Shown here in pieces: positions 10,330 to 21,617 of a DNA stretch of 64,000 nucleotides (position 1 is the first letter of the stretch; every line of letters starts with the position of its first letter). The position numbers and the translations under genes are program-made. Below the pieces are notes generated by a model. The model saw nothing but the letters and a program-made list of their open reading frames with translations, ran no database searches and was not told where the DNA came from. Source of the stretch: Hygrocybe punicea (lineage: Eukaryota > Basidiomycota > Agaricomycetes > Agaricales > Hygrophoraceae); the NCBI GenBank assembly GCA_963556145.1, contig OY744461.1, forward strand, positions 4,836,001 through 4,900,000, in the 5' to 3' direction.

Positions 10330-11926
10330 ATGCACACTGCGAACACCGCCCGCTACCTTCGAACCCTTCCAGCAATCAGAGAACGTTCAGCCCGTGTTTT
10401 TAACCTCGCATCACAAGACAGACTCCATTTCTTCACCTACAACCCAGAAAACGAACATGTCGTCGCTGAGTTCTGCTCAAACTTGATATCCGTACTCACC
10501 TTCACCGCAATCTTCCATTTGCATCCAACAGTCTCACCCCCTTTTTCAGCGTGACTTTCCTCCCAATATCGATCTCAACTCGATTCCTCCCCACGGCCGT
10601 TGGCGGCACATAGACGCCGCTTTCCCTCGGATACAACCCCTCCTCGATGCCTGGTCCGCTTCCAATTCCCCACCAGACCAATTCGAGTCTTGCAAACGCC
10701 TCATCGATCTCTTCCTCGTCTCAGTCCTTCTCGATGCTGGCGCAGGCAACTCATGGCAATACCGCGATCCCAATTCCGGTATCGTCTTCTCCCGCTCGGA
10801 GGGCCTCGCCGTCGCTAGCTTCAACATCTTCCAGCACGGCTTCTTCTCAAGCAGCCCAGACCAGCCTCACAGGGTTGATGGTGCGCACCCCCTTCTCTCT
10901 CATCATCACCTCACCTCTCTTTCTTTAGCCACAGCACTGTCACGCATCACAGTCGACCAACTAGCAGCCGCCTTCCAGGTCACAGAATCAAATAAAATCG
11001 TAGGCATAGATGGCCGCGCCGCTTTGCTCTGCAACTTGGCAGCAGCCCTCAACGCAAACCCATCCTTCTTTGGTCACGACGCCAGACCTGGAAACATCAT
11101 CCGTCAGTAAAACACACCCTTTCACACCCCTCTCTTCTCATCACTCCCACCTAGATTTCCTCGAGCAAGAGTCCTTCTTAGACGGCCCATCCCGTACCGT
11201 CCCCGTCGCCGCTCTTTGGCGTGCCCTCATCGACGGTCTCTCCCCAATATGGCCCTCTTCTCGGACTTCCCTGGCGGGCGTACCCCTCGGCGACGTCTGG
11301 CCTTGCCCATCACTCACCTCCACCACCTCCACCCCTGGCGACGATCTCGTCCCCTTCCACAAACTCACCTCCTGGATCACCTACAGCCTCATCGAGCCAG
11401 TCGAAAAACTCCTCCATTGGAAATTCTCTGGAAAAGAGGACTTAACCGGCCTGCCGGAATATCGCAACGGTTGCCCTGTTTCCCTTTCTTTTTGACATCC
11501 ATGCCTCAAACCTTGTACATCTCTCATCTAGGCGGCCTCTTTATCGATTTGGGCGTCCTCTCCATCAAACCCAACTCCCTCCCCCTCGATCCCTTATCAG
11601 GCATCCCCCGCCTGCCCCCTTCTCACCCAGCAATAGTCGAGTGGCGCGCAATGACAGTCATACTTCTGTGCGTTGTTCTATTTATTTTTCAAAAAAAACT
11701 TTATATAACACCTTATCCATCCCCTTAACAACAACAACAACAAAAAAGGGATCGCATTGCCGACGCCATACGCAAAAATCTCGCATTGTCCGCAGAACAA
11801 CTCTCTCTCGCCCAAATTCTCGAAAGCGCAACTTGGAAAGGTGGCCGTGAAATCGCAAAACAGTTGCGTCCACAAACAGGTGGTGGTCCTCCAATCGACA
11901 TCGACAGCGATGGCACCGTCTTTTGA
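10330..11926 (+). CDS. URC4: DUF1688 protein, URC4/Urg3-like uracil catabolism
   Basis: Six exons (10330-10491, 10550-10880, 10929-11102, 11155-11469, 11532-11667, 11749-11926) give 1296 nt, 431 aa, with all phases consistent. An in-frame upstream ATG at 10249 is possible but less likely. DUF1688 hallmarks in order: YLRTLPAIRERSARVF, IPPHGRWRHIDA, LLDAGAGNSWQYRDP, SEGLAVASFNIFQHG, DQLAAAFQVTESN, GIDGRAALL, VPLGDVW, WITYSLIEPVEKLL, DLTGLPEYRNGG, IADAIRKNL and the C-terminal DIDSDGTVF. In Lachancea kluyveri Urc4 is required for the URC route of uracil degradation, and fission yeast urg3 is its uracil-induced homologue. The biochemical step is not firmly established. The neighbouring divergent porter suggests linkage to metabolite export (inference). 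Confidence 0.92.
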
Positions 11927-12319
11927 TAGTAAAAATCCCATCTTTTCTTGCCATTTGCAGAATAGCTGGCGCCGCTGCGACTTTCAACGTTTGTGGACAA
12001 ACCCCCCCCCCAGTCTCGCGCGACGTCTAGCGCACTCGTTTCTCATCTGATTCCTTTATTAGCGCTGTTTTTTGTTATTTTCTCGTCGGGTGTTGCGGTA
12101 CCACTCCAAAAGTGTGCGCTGCGTTTAGCACTCAATATCGCTCAGAATGCCTTGTGTACAGTAAATTGTTTAGATTATATCGAGGCAGCCCCAAAAATAT
12201 TTCAGCAAATTTCTCACTGGTTGGTTGTTTTGGATGGATCACTGTAGGAAGTAGGACGCCTGAATACCAGTACCCAAAACCTCTGAAATCCAGTGAGCGG
12301 CTGACTACTATTACAGCCG
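11927..12319. other. 3' flank of URC4, no gene recognised
   Basis: Pyrimidine-rich downstream sequence with a C-run at 12001-12011; no conserved frame or element end recognised. Confidence 0.5.
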
Positions 12320-13050
12320 AAGCATGACAGTTGCCACATTTTTTTAGAAAAACAAAGACTTAGTGAAATTTCAAGTGTGAAATAGTGTATCTCATGAAAT
12401 ACTGAATGGATTGAGATCATTGTAGAGGCAAATTTTATCTATTCTTCAAGGCCTTTTGAGCTGTGTTATTACATTTGAGCTGTGTCTAGTGTATGCTGAG
12501 TTATAAGCATAATAAGATAGAGTAGCAGCTGAACATTGAATGATAAATAGCTCTGTCAATACCTTATGGATTGAGATACTTGTATGGGGTAAAATGTTCA
12601 TTTTTTCAATGTGAATCTGCTCAAATACCGGGATTTTCAATGTTGAGCATTTTCTGAGTGCAAGTTAGAAATATTGCTAAATTTGAATGAGATCAAGACT
12701 ATGGATTTAGAATCTGTAAGTATTGGAAATCCTGGTATTTGAGCAGATTCACATTGAAAAAATGAACATTTTACCCCATACAAGTATCTCAATCCATAAG
12801 GTATTGACAGAGCTATTTATCATTCAATGTTCAGCTGCTACTCTATCTTATTATGCTTATAACTCAGCATACACTAGACACAGCTCAAATGTAATAACAC
12901 AGCTCAAAAGGCCTTGAAGAATAGATAAAATTTGCCTCTACAATGATCTCAATCCATTCAGTATTTCATGAGATACACTATTTCACACTTGAAATTTCAC
13001 TAAGTCTTTGTTTTTCTTATAAACAAAAAAATGTGGCAACTGTCATGCTT
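12320..13050. mobile_element. Foldback element with ~320-bp near-identical inverted arms
   Basis: Arm 12320-12640 (AAGCATGACAGTTGCCACAT at its outer end) is repeated in reverse complement at 12722-13050, separated by an 80-bp unique spacer. The arms differ at only a few positions: both encode the same fortuitous 64-residue frame with two substitutions. The high arm identity implies a young insertion or ongoing gene conversion. No transposase is present, and I could not define a convincing target duplication. A foldback MITE is the simplest reading. Confidence 0.7.
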
Positions 13051-13809
13051 TATGCAAACAGCTGTAAGTGAAACCACTGAAAAAATACAGTGACCATTGA
13101 GCACTGAAGGGCTCGTTTCGGCCGACTAAATACCAGTGCGTGCGTGCTGGATTTTCAATACTGTTTTTGTGCACAAACACTGAATTTTCAACGGTAACTT
13201 GTACTGAATCTTAGATGTTTAGAGCACTGGATAATTACATACGACATCTATTCGTCCACGTACAAGAGAGAGGTACATGATGTGTGACGTGCAACATAGG
13301 CGCTCATTCCCAACAATTTGAAGTTGATTGAATGTCCAGAAGTCCGATTTTGTGTCATGAGAGAAAAGGTGTAGCTAGCATGGAGCCCGTGAGTCTGATT
13401 GTTGTTGCGAAGTCGGAGTCAAGCCGGGACACGAGATCGATTGGGCTTGACTAGTGAGCAAAAGAAGCCAGGACACGAAGTTAATTGAGCCAGAAACAGC
13501 AAGCGAGTGGTATTCCAGAGTTTCAGCGCTTCTGAGGAGAGAACTGAAGATGATATGCATACAATCAGCTGAGCATTTGGCAACAGCAGTAAAACGACAG
13601 AGCCAAATATCATTACCAATAAGTCATCTATTCTTGAGAATTTGCTCCAGATGCACGCCGGCCAATGGGGCGAGGCTTCAGTCTCTGAGGCTGCTAGGCC
13701 ATGAATCATTGATCTCAGTCCATTACAATCATGCGATAGAACGGCACTCACCGTTTGAAGGTTGGAGCATATCTGTTACTCTCGTGAGCACTAGACTTCA
13801 ATTAGAGAA
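13051..13809. other. No gene recognised
   Basis: A 119-codon plus frame (13454-13813) and an overlapping 110-codon minus frame are open, but neither shows a domain I recognise. The phrase LQMHAGQWGEA superficially recalls tubulin but nothing around it fits. Confidence 0.3.
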
Positions 13810-14690
13810 TTAACTTCGCACCGTCTTGCCAGTGCCATGTTTTGCCTTTCCGTCCATCTGTGTAGCTTGGTTTTTTTCATATGCACGTTCTTCGTTCATC
13901 CTCACTTCCCTTCCAGAGATGTACGCATTATCTGCCATGATATCATCGGATTGATCGTCTTCCGGGTACAGAGCAGTGCCAGTATCACCGCTTTTGATCA
14001 TTGCAGCATGAGCCTCCAATGGCATACATTGAAGGTCTTCTTGGATGAGTTGGCAGGTGACATAGGGCACCAGGACGTAGTCTGTAAAAAGGGCAAAACT
14101 GAAAGGCACAAAGCTGTACGTTGGTGTCTTGCTTGGAGGGAACATGCGGAGAAGGGCACTCTGGATCACAGCCTGCCCTTTTGCGCCATAGCTGGTAGCT
14201 GTGTGAGTGGCACAATGTCATGAAGCTTTGAAGGTTATGGTACGTACTATCCTGGTCGTGATTGCTCAATAATTGTCCCCATACGCCACTTAGCCAACTG
14301 TTTGAGGGTCCATTTAGCTGTGGCGAGTGTCGTCTCAAGATGCTGGTAAACAAGTGTCTTGGATCGTGCTTCCTCGTCAATGATAATCATCTGCAGTCGC
14401 TCCTTCATCGGCATGATGCGACCTGTCAAATCGGAAAAATTAATCCGTAGTGGCCAGTCGTTCTCAACTGCTATCTCGATATGGTCCTTCTCCTTCATAA
14501 TGCGTTTGACCTCACAACAAATCTCGACCTCAGCTTTGAAACCCTCCTTCGTGATCTCACCATCGCGCACCATTACCTTGTAGTTCTTGATAAGCGTCAT
14601 TAATTTGTCACCAGGATTAGATGGAACCAGATCATTGCAGCCGGAACCGGGGCAGTACTTCGGGATCATGTCACTTCCGTCCTGGAGGGG
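13810..14690 (-). CDS. RTC4-like domain protein, 5'-incomplete
   Basis: Two exons are clear. The upstream one (about 14680 to 14248) reads CPGSGCNDLVPSNPGDKLM, then NDWPLRINFSDLTGRI. The second (14191-13810) reads YYGAKGQAVIQSALLRMFPP, VLVPYVTCQLIQEDLQ and TGTALYPEDD, stopping at 13810. The 56-nt intron (14192-14247, GTACGT...CCAG) joins PGY to YGAKG. The order zinc-type CPxC.. region, WPxRINF, PGYYG, RMFPP, VLVPxxxxxLIxEDL matches the RTC4-like domain expanded in basidiomycetes. A CTCCAG acceptor precedes the upstream exon, so N-terminal exons are missing or lie beyond the minisatellite. Yeast Rtc4 is tied to telomere-capping suppression; function here is unknown. Confidence 0.65.
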
Positions 14691-14929
14691 AAAGCGTGAG
14701 GAATCATCGGGAAAAACCCCAGATTCTAATTTTCGATAATAAACTCAAAACAAGATGTTACTGACATAACCAATTCTTACACACATTATTTGGCATGATT
14801 ACAAGTAACTTATCAGAAATGAGATGGAGTAACATCCATAGTTTACTGTACATAGCAGTGAGAGAATAAGGGTCTCAAACTCAAGAGGGCCGCCTTGGCA
14901 TACAAGCGGATAGAGATGGGAGTGGCCGA

Positions 14930-15420
14930 GTGGCCGGCCTGACGGCTTTGGAAGGATCCTACACTGTCGGTTGGGCACAATCGAAAACCGTAGGAGCGCG
15001 GTTGGGTCCATGGTGGCGACACAGGGGATTGGGACATCTCATTTTCAACAGTAATGAGTCGCCGTGGGCCTATCCAAGTTTGGCATAGTCGAAAACTGCG
15101 GGGCAGGACATGGGTGATAAAAAACTGGGGGTGAGGGTTGGGGGCACATGGCGGCAACGCGGGGGATTGGGATACCGCATGCTCTCATTTTCAATGGTAA
15201 CGGGCACCATTTTGTTATCCAAGTTGGGCGTAGTCGAAAACCATGGGGGCAGGGTGTGGCTTGGGTGATAAAAAAACTGGGGGTGGGATGGGGGCACATG
15301 GCAGCAACGCCAGGGATTGGGACCCCTCGACCTCTCGTAGGACCCCCCGACCTCTCGTCTTCAATGGGGACGAGGCACCGTGGGTTTTTTCCAGCCAGGC
15401 ATCAAAAACCGTGGGGTGGG
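14930..15420. repeat. ~145-bp tandem minisatellite, three to four degenerate units
   Basis: ATCCAAGTTKGGCRTAGTCG occurs at 15072 and 15217 (145-bp spacing), with more diverged units near 14970 and 15385. Each unit also carries AAAAAACTGGGGGTG, GGGGGCACATGGCGGCAAC and GGGATTGGGA words. Confidence 0.7.
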
Positions 15421-15975
15421 GCCGTCGCAACTGCGAGGAAGGTTCCAGCTTTGAGAGTGGGTTCTGTTGGTGTGCCAAATGTCATCAATGGTGGCGGTCC
15501 TTGCAGGTGTCCAGTGAACGTGGCCAGCAGCAACATCGCACCCTGCACAAGCCCACGCTGCTGGAAGCTAAGCTTAAGGTTGTGATTGCACTTTTCAAGA
15601 ATGTGAGACGGTGGAGAGATCCCCGGTGCAGATTCCTAACGACTGCGTATATGGGACTGGCGAAGCTTGAGTTGGAAGTGGCTGGCGATGGCATCTTGCT
15701 AGTGTGGTCGATCGGCCTGGCGAAGAGGTAGTGGGGGAAGAGTGGGAAGGGGGAGATACTGGAGAGCGCTGGGGTGATGGGGGGTGACGGCAGCCATGTG
15801 TTCCGGTGGGGTGGAATACCTGGAGCACACGATTTATGACCTCATCTCCAGCAAGGGTGGCTTCATAGCATTGGATAACAACTCGTAAAATCGTCTGCAA
15901 GCTGCGTCAATATCTAGACCTGTCTGCGACTGTTGCGGGACACCCACCCATATTTTGAAGGTCAGCACAGACATT
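15421..15975. other. No gene recognised between minisatellite and Plavaka gene
   Basis: Pro/Ser-rich frames on the minus strand carry no recognisable motif. This may be the 3' flank of the transposase gene. Confidence 0.3.
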
Positions 15976-18256
15976 CTAACGGATTGTCAGGTATGCATCC
16001 CTATCGCTGAACGGACTGACAAGGAATGCCAGGCACTCGTCCAAGACAGTGTCAGATGTCCAGTGCCGGGGAATGGAGGGACCGCATTTTGGAAAAAGAT
16101 GCACACTCCGCCGAAAGCCTTGGATCGGGAGAATGCTTGCAAGCTGCTGACCATTGCGAACGGTGCAAGTAAGTTTGTACATGAGATGATGTGGTTCAGG
16201 AGCTCTGGGAAATGGTGAGAACCATTCTACGTATGCAAGATGCTGAGGTGGTCGAAGATGAGGAAGGAAAAATTGTTTCATAGCGGCATCAGGCAGTTTG
16301 AAGATCACCCGAACCTGGACAACACGATAGCCTATAAACTAACATAAGACACCGTCAACATTCCCAGGCTGACAAAATATTACCTGTGATGCCAATGTTT
16401 CCTCCTCCACCAACATTTACAATACCAGTGTCAAACCGACCTTTGAATACATGGTTTCAGCGCTTGTGCCGTCGTGCGGGCTTTGCATGTATGGCGTCAA
16501 CAATGACTGAATTGCCATCGACCTTGCCAAGGAATTTGACTTTGTGGTAAACGGGAAGAGATTGAAATGGGAGGAATATATCGAGTGCAGCTTCCTCGAC
16601 ATGGCGTGTGCTCCAATCTGGGTGATTAGTGGCAACGATAAACCGAGCCAATGCGTCGCGGATGTAAGTTGCACCGTAGTCATCCACAAGTGATACAAGT
16701 GATACAGAATTGGAAGTGGGATGTTTGGGGAGTCTTGCAGAATGGTCAAGTTCAAATTTAGCACACTGCCAGGCTCTCTTGCTGGCGGGTTTGTCTGTGA
16801 TTAGCCAAGAAACCATAATCAGTGTGACGATGTATTTTTTCTCTCCGTTCTAGCCAGAGTGTCATCTGTGGATATTCGTCCTTCCTGTTGGTTGCGCGAT
16901 ACGCATCCTTCGTATAATTGATATGTAAACGCTCGGTGGCTTGTGTGTTGTAGTTGTCAGTGGTGCCAAAAAGCTTGATTGCTTCGGCATAATGACGGAG
17001 TGCGTGAAGTTTGGTTATGTTGAAGGCCTCGCGTACATGTAGCTCAACGAAAATGTCCTTGTGTGCATGAAAGCGATTGAGGGCATCTTCGAGGGAGGTG
17101 AGAGTCTCAGAGGTGTGGATAGGATACTGGGCCAAATAGAAAAAGTCTAGTATTGCTCGAATGGCACCAATAAGTTGACTAGCATTCCGGTTGCCTGGTA
17201 GCCGAAGGTCAACAAGGATGCCGAGAAGGATTCGGCACATCTCATCATGCTCCTTTCCCGTCACCCTTGACAATTCGCAGATGCCATGTAGAAAGTGTCG
17301 AACATTGTGATTCGGGGGAAGTCGTTGGCACCGGGCGTCAAGTTCTGCTGCTCCAAAAATGGCTTTGAGCCATTTGAGAATGTGTTTCAGGTTTCCCTGT
17401 AATATTTGGTGGAGAATATCGGGCGTGATTGATTTGAAAATATTCAAGAACGGGAGATGCGCCCAGAATGGTTCATAAATAGGTTTAATGCCTGCTTCGA
17501 GGCAAGCGTGTGTGAATCGAGCCGGATCATTGTCAGCCAGGGCAAGCGCTGCAAGAATTTTGTCGGGGTTACGCGGTTGGAGGGGCATGTCGATCCTGCC
17601 AATCTCATCACGAGGGGTTTCGCATTTCGAGTACTCCCCACTTTTGACACCTGTCACAAGGGTTTGATCCTGGTAGTCGGCAACGTGCGCCGCAAAGATC
17701 GGGTGAACGCGACGCTTCACGCCGTCACCACTAGACATGATTATGCCATGGAGTCCAGCATGCATGAGTGGCGTGAATACTCTACACATGCAGGAGTGGA
17801 AGAGGTTAGCGATTGTTCGACGTCTTGAGGCTTTATTGGACATGTGCTCCAACTTGGTTGTGGGCAAGTAGGCAACAAGAAATTGGGCATGCTGGGAAGG
17901 CTTTCGCCGTATTGCCTTCGGGATATTTCCGATTGTTAGGTACACCGGATATGCCGACTTGTTACGGAAATGTGTTAATTGAGTCTTGTCGGTGGATATA
18001 ATGAGTGGGACGATTGTGGCTCCGGGTTTCTGACGTTTGAGGAGTTTCTGAATAACAATATGAGCAATGGCATGTATCCATATGCCACATCACTCACCTG
18101 CATGTCCCACCACCAGTGCCCAGTATGCATCTCATGGTAGACACGAACAGTTTTGCTTCGATTAGTATAATGTCGTTCAGGTGCAAAGACAAGGTATTGC
18201 ACAAATGCAGGGTCGCTGAACAAGCATCTAATGCATTCTATGATGTCTGGCAACAA
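15976..18256 (-). pseudogene. Plavaka-type (CACTA superfamily) transposase, 5'-truncated
   Basis: Read right to left: LPDIIECIRCLFSDPAFVQY, then IVPLIISTDKTQLTHF, YLTIGNIPKAIRRKPS, SGDGVKRRVHPIFAAHVADY, FWAHLPFLNIFKSITPDILH, RLPPNHNVRHFLHGI, FYLAQYPIHTSETL, FGTTDNYNTQATERLHI and QMTLWLERREKI. A C-terminal block in separate exons (16816-16457, 16308-15976) ends HLAYVEWFSPF, RRSVHLFPKCG and PFSDRDAYLTI with a TAG stop. This is the standard Plavaka transposase. The long exon 17945-16758 is uninterrupted. The N-terminal part is lost at ~18256, where an unrelated plus-strand gene begins, so the copy is probably dead. Confidence 0.85.
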
Positions 18257-18372
18257 CCACCATCATCGTCTGTTCCGACTTCTCCTGGACGCATGGCATC
18301 AAGGCAAGCTGCTGCCAAGCGAGCCCCTGCTAAGGACTGTAATACTGGCAAAAGAAAGGCTGTGAAGCCCCT

Positions 18373-19912
18373 ATGGTTGCTACATTGACCCCAAAACGTC
18401 CTTGGCCTCGGCCTCAGCCCACTACCAAGTTGAATCTTTCCAAATTTGTGGAAGAACCTGCAGAAGAAAACGATGATGCCGAGATAGATGTCTTTGAGGA
18501 AGGAAACCTCAGTCTTTTTGATGTCGCTGACCAAGTGGACGCAAATTACCTTGCAATCGATGATGAGCCGTTTGAGGAGACTGGTGGTTTTTTCGATGAT
18601 GAATATAAGGAGGAGACGGATGGTGATATTGACACCCGTCCATTTTTCTTCCACACTTTGCTACAATCATTCCGCTAAACTTTTTGTCTTGTAGGCCCTG
18701 CAATCGAGATTGCATTTGAAGCCCCTTACAAAAATGCATTCCGCGACCTGACGATCAAGTCCGACATTGCGTTTGCTACGTTTCTTACCCATGTCACGGA
18801 CAAAATGGAGACGAGCATCGTTCACTGGTCTCAAATTGGGTATATCCTCCCCTGGAAGGCACCGAGGACCGGCAAGCCAACTGCCAAACTACTCGAAGAC
18901 AAAGAAGCTTTCTGAAACCTTATCAACAATGTCTGGCAGTACATTGACAAGCAGAAGGCGAAGAACAAGGGCAAAGGGAAGGTCAAACCGTTCACTATCC
19001 AGATTGTGGACACAACCAAACGTGCGGACAAGGTTCGTTCGTTCAGTGCTCAATTGACCCATTTCTTACATTGTTGAGACAGTCAGCTGCGAAAAAAAGG
19101 GGTTCTGCAAAATCTGGAGTGGTTGCTGAGCCCATTCTGTCATTGAAACAAGATGGTGAAGCTGAACTCATGGCCCTCATTGAGGAGCGCCACAAGTGCC
19201 AGGAGCACGGGAAGGCCTGCTTCGTTCAGTTGAATGGCGAGCATTATCAGTATACTTATGAAGACCTGACCATCTGGGCCTCACTACTGGTGCTTATCTT
19301 CCTTCACTCACTGTTCTCTGCATAGGCACGGCACCATGCAACGATTGACTCCCCTCCGGAGCAGCTGAAACTTACTGACAAATGTGTACAACAATTGCAG
19401 CTGAAAAATCGCACAGGAACCCAACCTGCCCCTATTGCAGTCGGCGTTGCACAACCTGTGCTCCAGCAGTCGTCGTCTGAACCCCCGCAGTGGGCTCAGA
19501 TGATGATGATGATGTTTGGCGGTGCTTTCGCCAACAATCAGATGCATCATGGCTGTGATCACTGACATGTACATAGGTCAAGTTCCAATACCCCGTCACC
19601 ACCACTACGCCACAGTGCACTGCCATTGAAATGCAGTCCAACAGGACCGCCGATCGACTACCCCAGATTGCAGGTGTGGCTTGAAGAACTCGAAGCAAAG
19701 TGAACGTGGAACAAGCACGGTGAACAGTACACGAAGTTTGTGGACACTCTCATCAACACACACAAGTTATTCACCATTGACGACATCATTTCTTTGACAG
19801 CTGTGGAGCTAGCCCAGGTTGGAAACATGGAGTTTGGTATGGCATCTCGCCTCATCTGGTTTGCCAAAGACGATGTGATGGCATTGGAAAGATCAAAGAA
19901 GGTTCTTTCATA
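18373..19912 (+). pseudogene. SAM-like-domain protein gene, broken by stop codons (copy 1)
   Basis: Exons joined by plausible introns read SLFDVADQVDANYLAIDDE, PAIEIAFEAPYKNAFRDL, ETSIVHWSQIGYILPWK, KPFTIQIVDTTKRADK, ECHKC-like CQEHGKACFVQLNGEH, and a C-terminal domain starting DYPRLQVWLEELE and continuing TIDDIISLTAVELAQVG. The last part looks like a SAM-type helical bundle found at the end of an uncharacterised basidiomycete family. Introns: ~18625-18694, 19033-19078, 19290-19325. In-frame TGA codons at ~18913 and ~19702 replace residues, the second most simply a former CGA (Arg). The gene starts where the Plavaka gene is truncated. Function unknown. Confidence 0.6.
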
Positions 19913-20044
19913 GTAAATATGTTGTCTTGTCATGTTGAAATTGAGAAATGGACTGTTTTTTGCTGTGATGTTGAGGGAAACGACAACAATACAATTGCAG
20001 TCATACAAAGATATTCGGAATACAGTGTGTTGTGCAGACAGTGA

Positions 20045-21308
20045 TCAGATATATCCACAGTGATGATACCAACTAGCAGCATCATGGGGGGTAACAGAAA
20101 ATGCAGCCTCGTAAAGGAATGTGTACACATCTGTACCATCTATACCCTCTTCTCCCCAAGCAATGTTACCATGGCGACGAACGTGAGCTTTGATCTTGGA
20201 GAAGGCAAGTTCGATGGGATTGAAGTCAGGTGAGTATGTAGGTAAATATAAGATTCGGCAGCCACTGTCCACAAAGATTTGAGTACAAGGAAGGAGGGTG
20301 AGAGCAACGCAAACGAACCTTTCACGAATTGTTTCAACGATTGTGGGATGCCGGTGAATCTGTGCATTGTCCATGATGAGTACAGAGTTTTTTCCAGGAA
20401 AAGGGTTCATCCTTTTGAGAGTCGCACAAATGAAATCAAGAAAGGTTTGCATTGTGAAGGATCCTTCGAGCAGGTGTGTGGCGATGATGCCATCAAGAGA
20501 AAGCGCTGGCAGTAGAGAATACCTGTAGCAAATGTTAGGCCTTTCAATCAATGAACATCCGATATACATACCATTTGCCCCGAATGAAAAATGCCTTCCT
20601 GACAGCGGATTTGCCAGATAACGCCTAGGCCCATCCTCGTATCTCTGTCTGACAATCAAACGAACTTTCGTCCACAAAAACGGCCTGATCTGCAGTGTAC
20701 AAGGTGCCAAATGTGTAGCGGTACATACGGTGGACCCTCTCATTGTGCTCGAGGGCATTTTTTGTCAACTGAGTGAGGTGAGCACCGCGTCTAGTCTCAA
20801 GTTGCAAACAGGCAGTAGACACACACCTTCTTCATCGTAAAGCCAGCTCTCGTCAGCGCACGCCATGTTGTTGCTAGAGATACCGTCTTGCCCGTCCTTT
20901 GTTGTATGGTGTCTCTCAATTCATCGAGGTACGCGTCTGGCCTGAAACGGATTGTCCCTTCAATGAACTGGATGGAGCTGGTCAAAAACTGTTGTGTAGT
21001 CCTTGGAAACAGATACTCACCTGAATGTTCTCCAGTGAAAGCACCCGAGATGCACTGAGGAGACGAGGGGGCAGCTTGTTGCGTGCAACAGCACCATTGC
21101 ATTTGAAATGGGCCAGAACCCGTTTGACCGTTCGCTTGGGTATGCCGGAGAGCCGTATGATTTCAGCTACAGATAGAGAGGATGCCATCTTCACAATGAT
21201 TTGCCTTGAATCGTCTGAAAGCACACGCCCGTGGGGCATGATGGTGGTTGTGAGCAAGAACTCCCACGCTCGTTGCATACATGCAACACTTGTCCAGCGA
21301 CACCTCAA
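20045..21308 (-). pseudogene. Tc1/mariner-superfamily transposase
   Basis: From right to left: a helix-turn-helix region (MASSLSVAEIIRLSGIPKRT), then DAYLDELRDTIQQRTG and TTWRALTRAGFTMKK (second HTH). The DDE core follows: QAVFVDESSFDCQTE, NSVLIMDNAQIHRHP and LPTYSPDFNPIELAFSKIK, ending FSVTPHDAASWYHHCGYI with a TAA stop at 20045. Three acidic catalytic positions are present (FVDE, MDN, then E of NPIELAF). The frame shifts between ~21000 and 20640 need two or more introns, one of which lacks a clean join, so the gene may be degenerate. Terminal repeats were not identified on either side. Confidence 0.75.
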
Positions 21309-21409
21309 AAATATGGGGCTGTTTCAATACACCCTATGCACATGTTCTGAGACAATAAACATGTATTTTGAATGGCACTGCAACTAGTTATTGTAGAAAT
21401 ACTGTATAT

Positions 21410-21617
21410 ACAGGGTGCACTACCCTACCCTATGAAAAATGCATCAAATCACTCCAAAAATGGTGGGGCTGCATAGCCCTTGATGAGGGGATCACGTACC
21501 TATCCACAATTTCTTTGTAGCTGCTGTAGTTATTGAGATATTCATCTTGCGAGCTGGGGGGGGGTTTGCGGCAGATTTCAGCAGATTTCAAGCTCCGCCA
21601 ACCTTTCTGAAAACGGT
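21410..21617. mobile_element. Terminal fragment of a different Tc1/mariner-like element
   Basis: TA followed by CAGGGTGCACTACCCTACCC starts here and points rightwards, the usual look of a Tc1/mariner end (TA target, CAGGG terminus). Orientation shows it is not the end of the neighbouring transposase. It stops where homology to the hAT cargo begins at 21618. Confidence 0.45.

Noticed and set aside
13454..13813. Tubulin-like phrase and a 119-codon frame
   Set aside because: Only about ten residues resemble tubulin, the GGGTGSG-type loop is absent, and the opposite strand is equally open.
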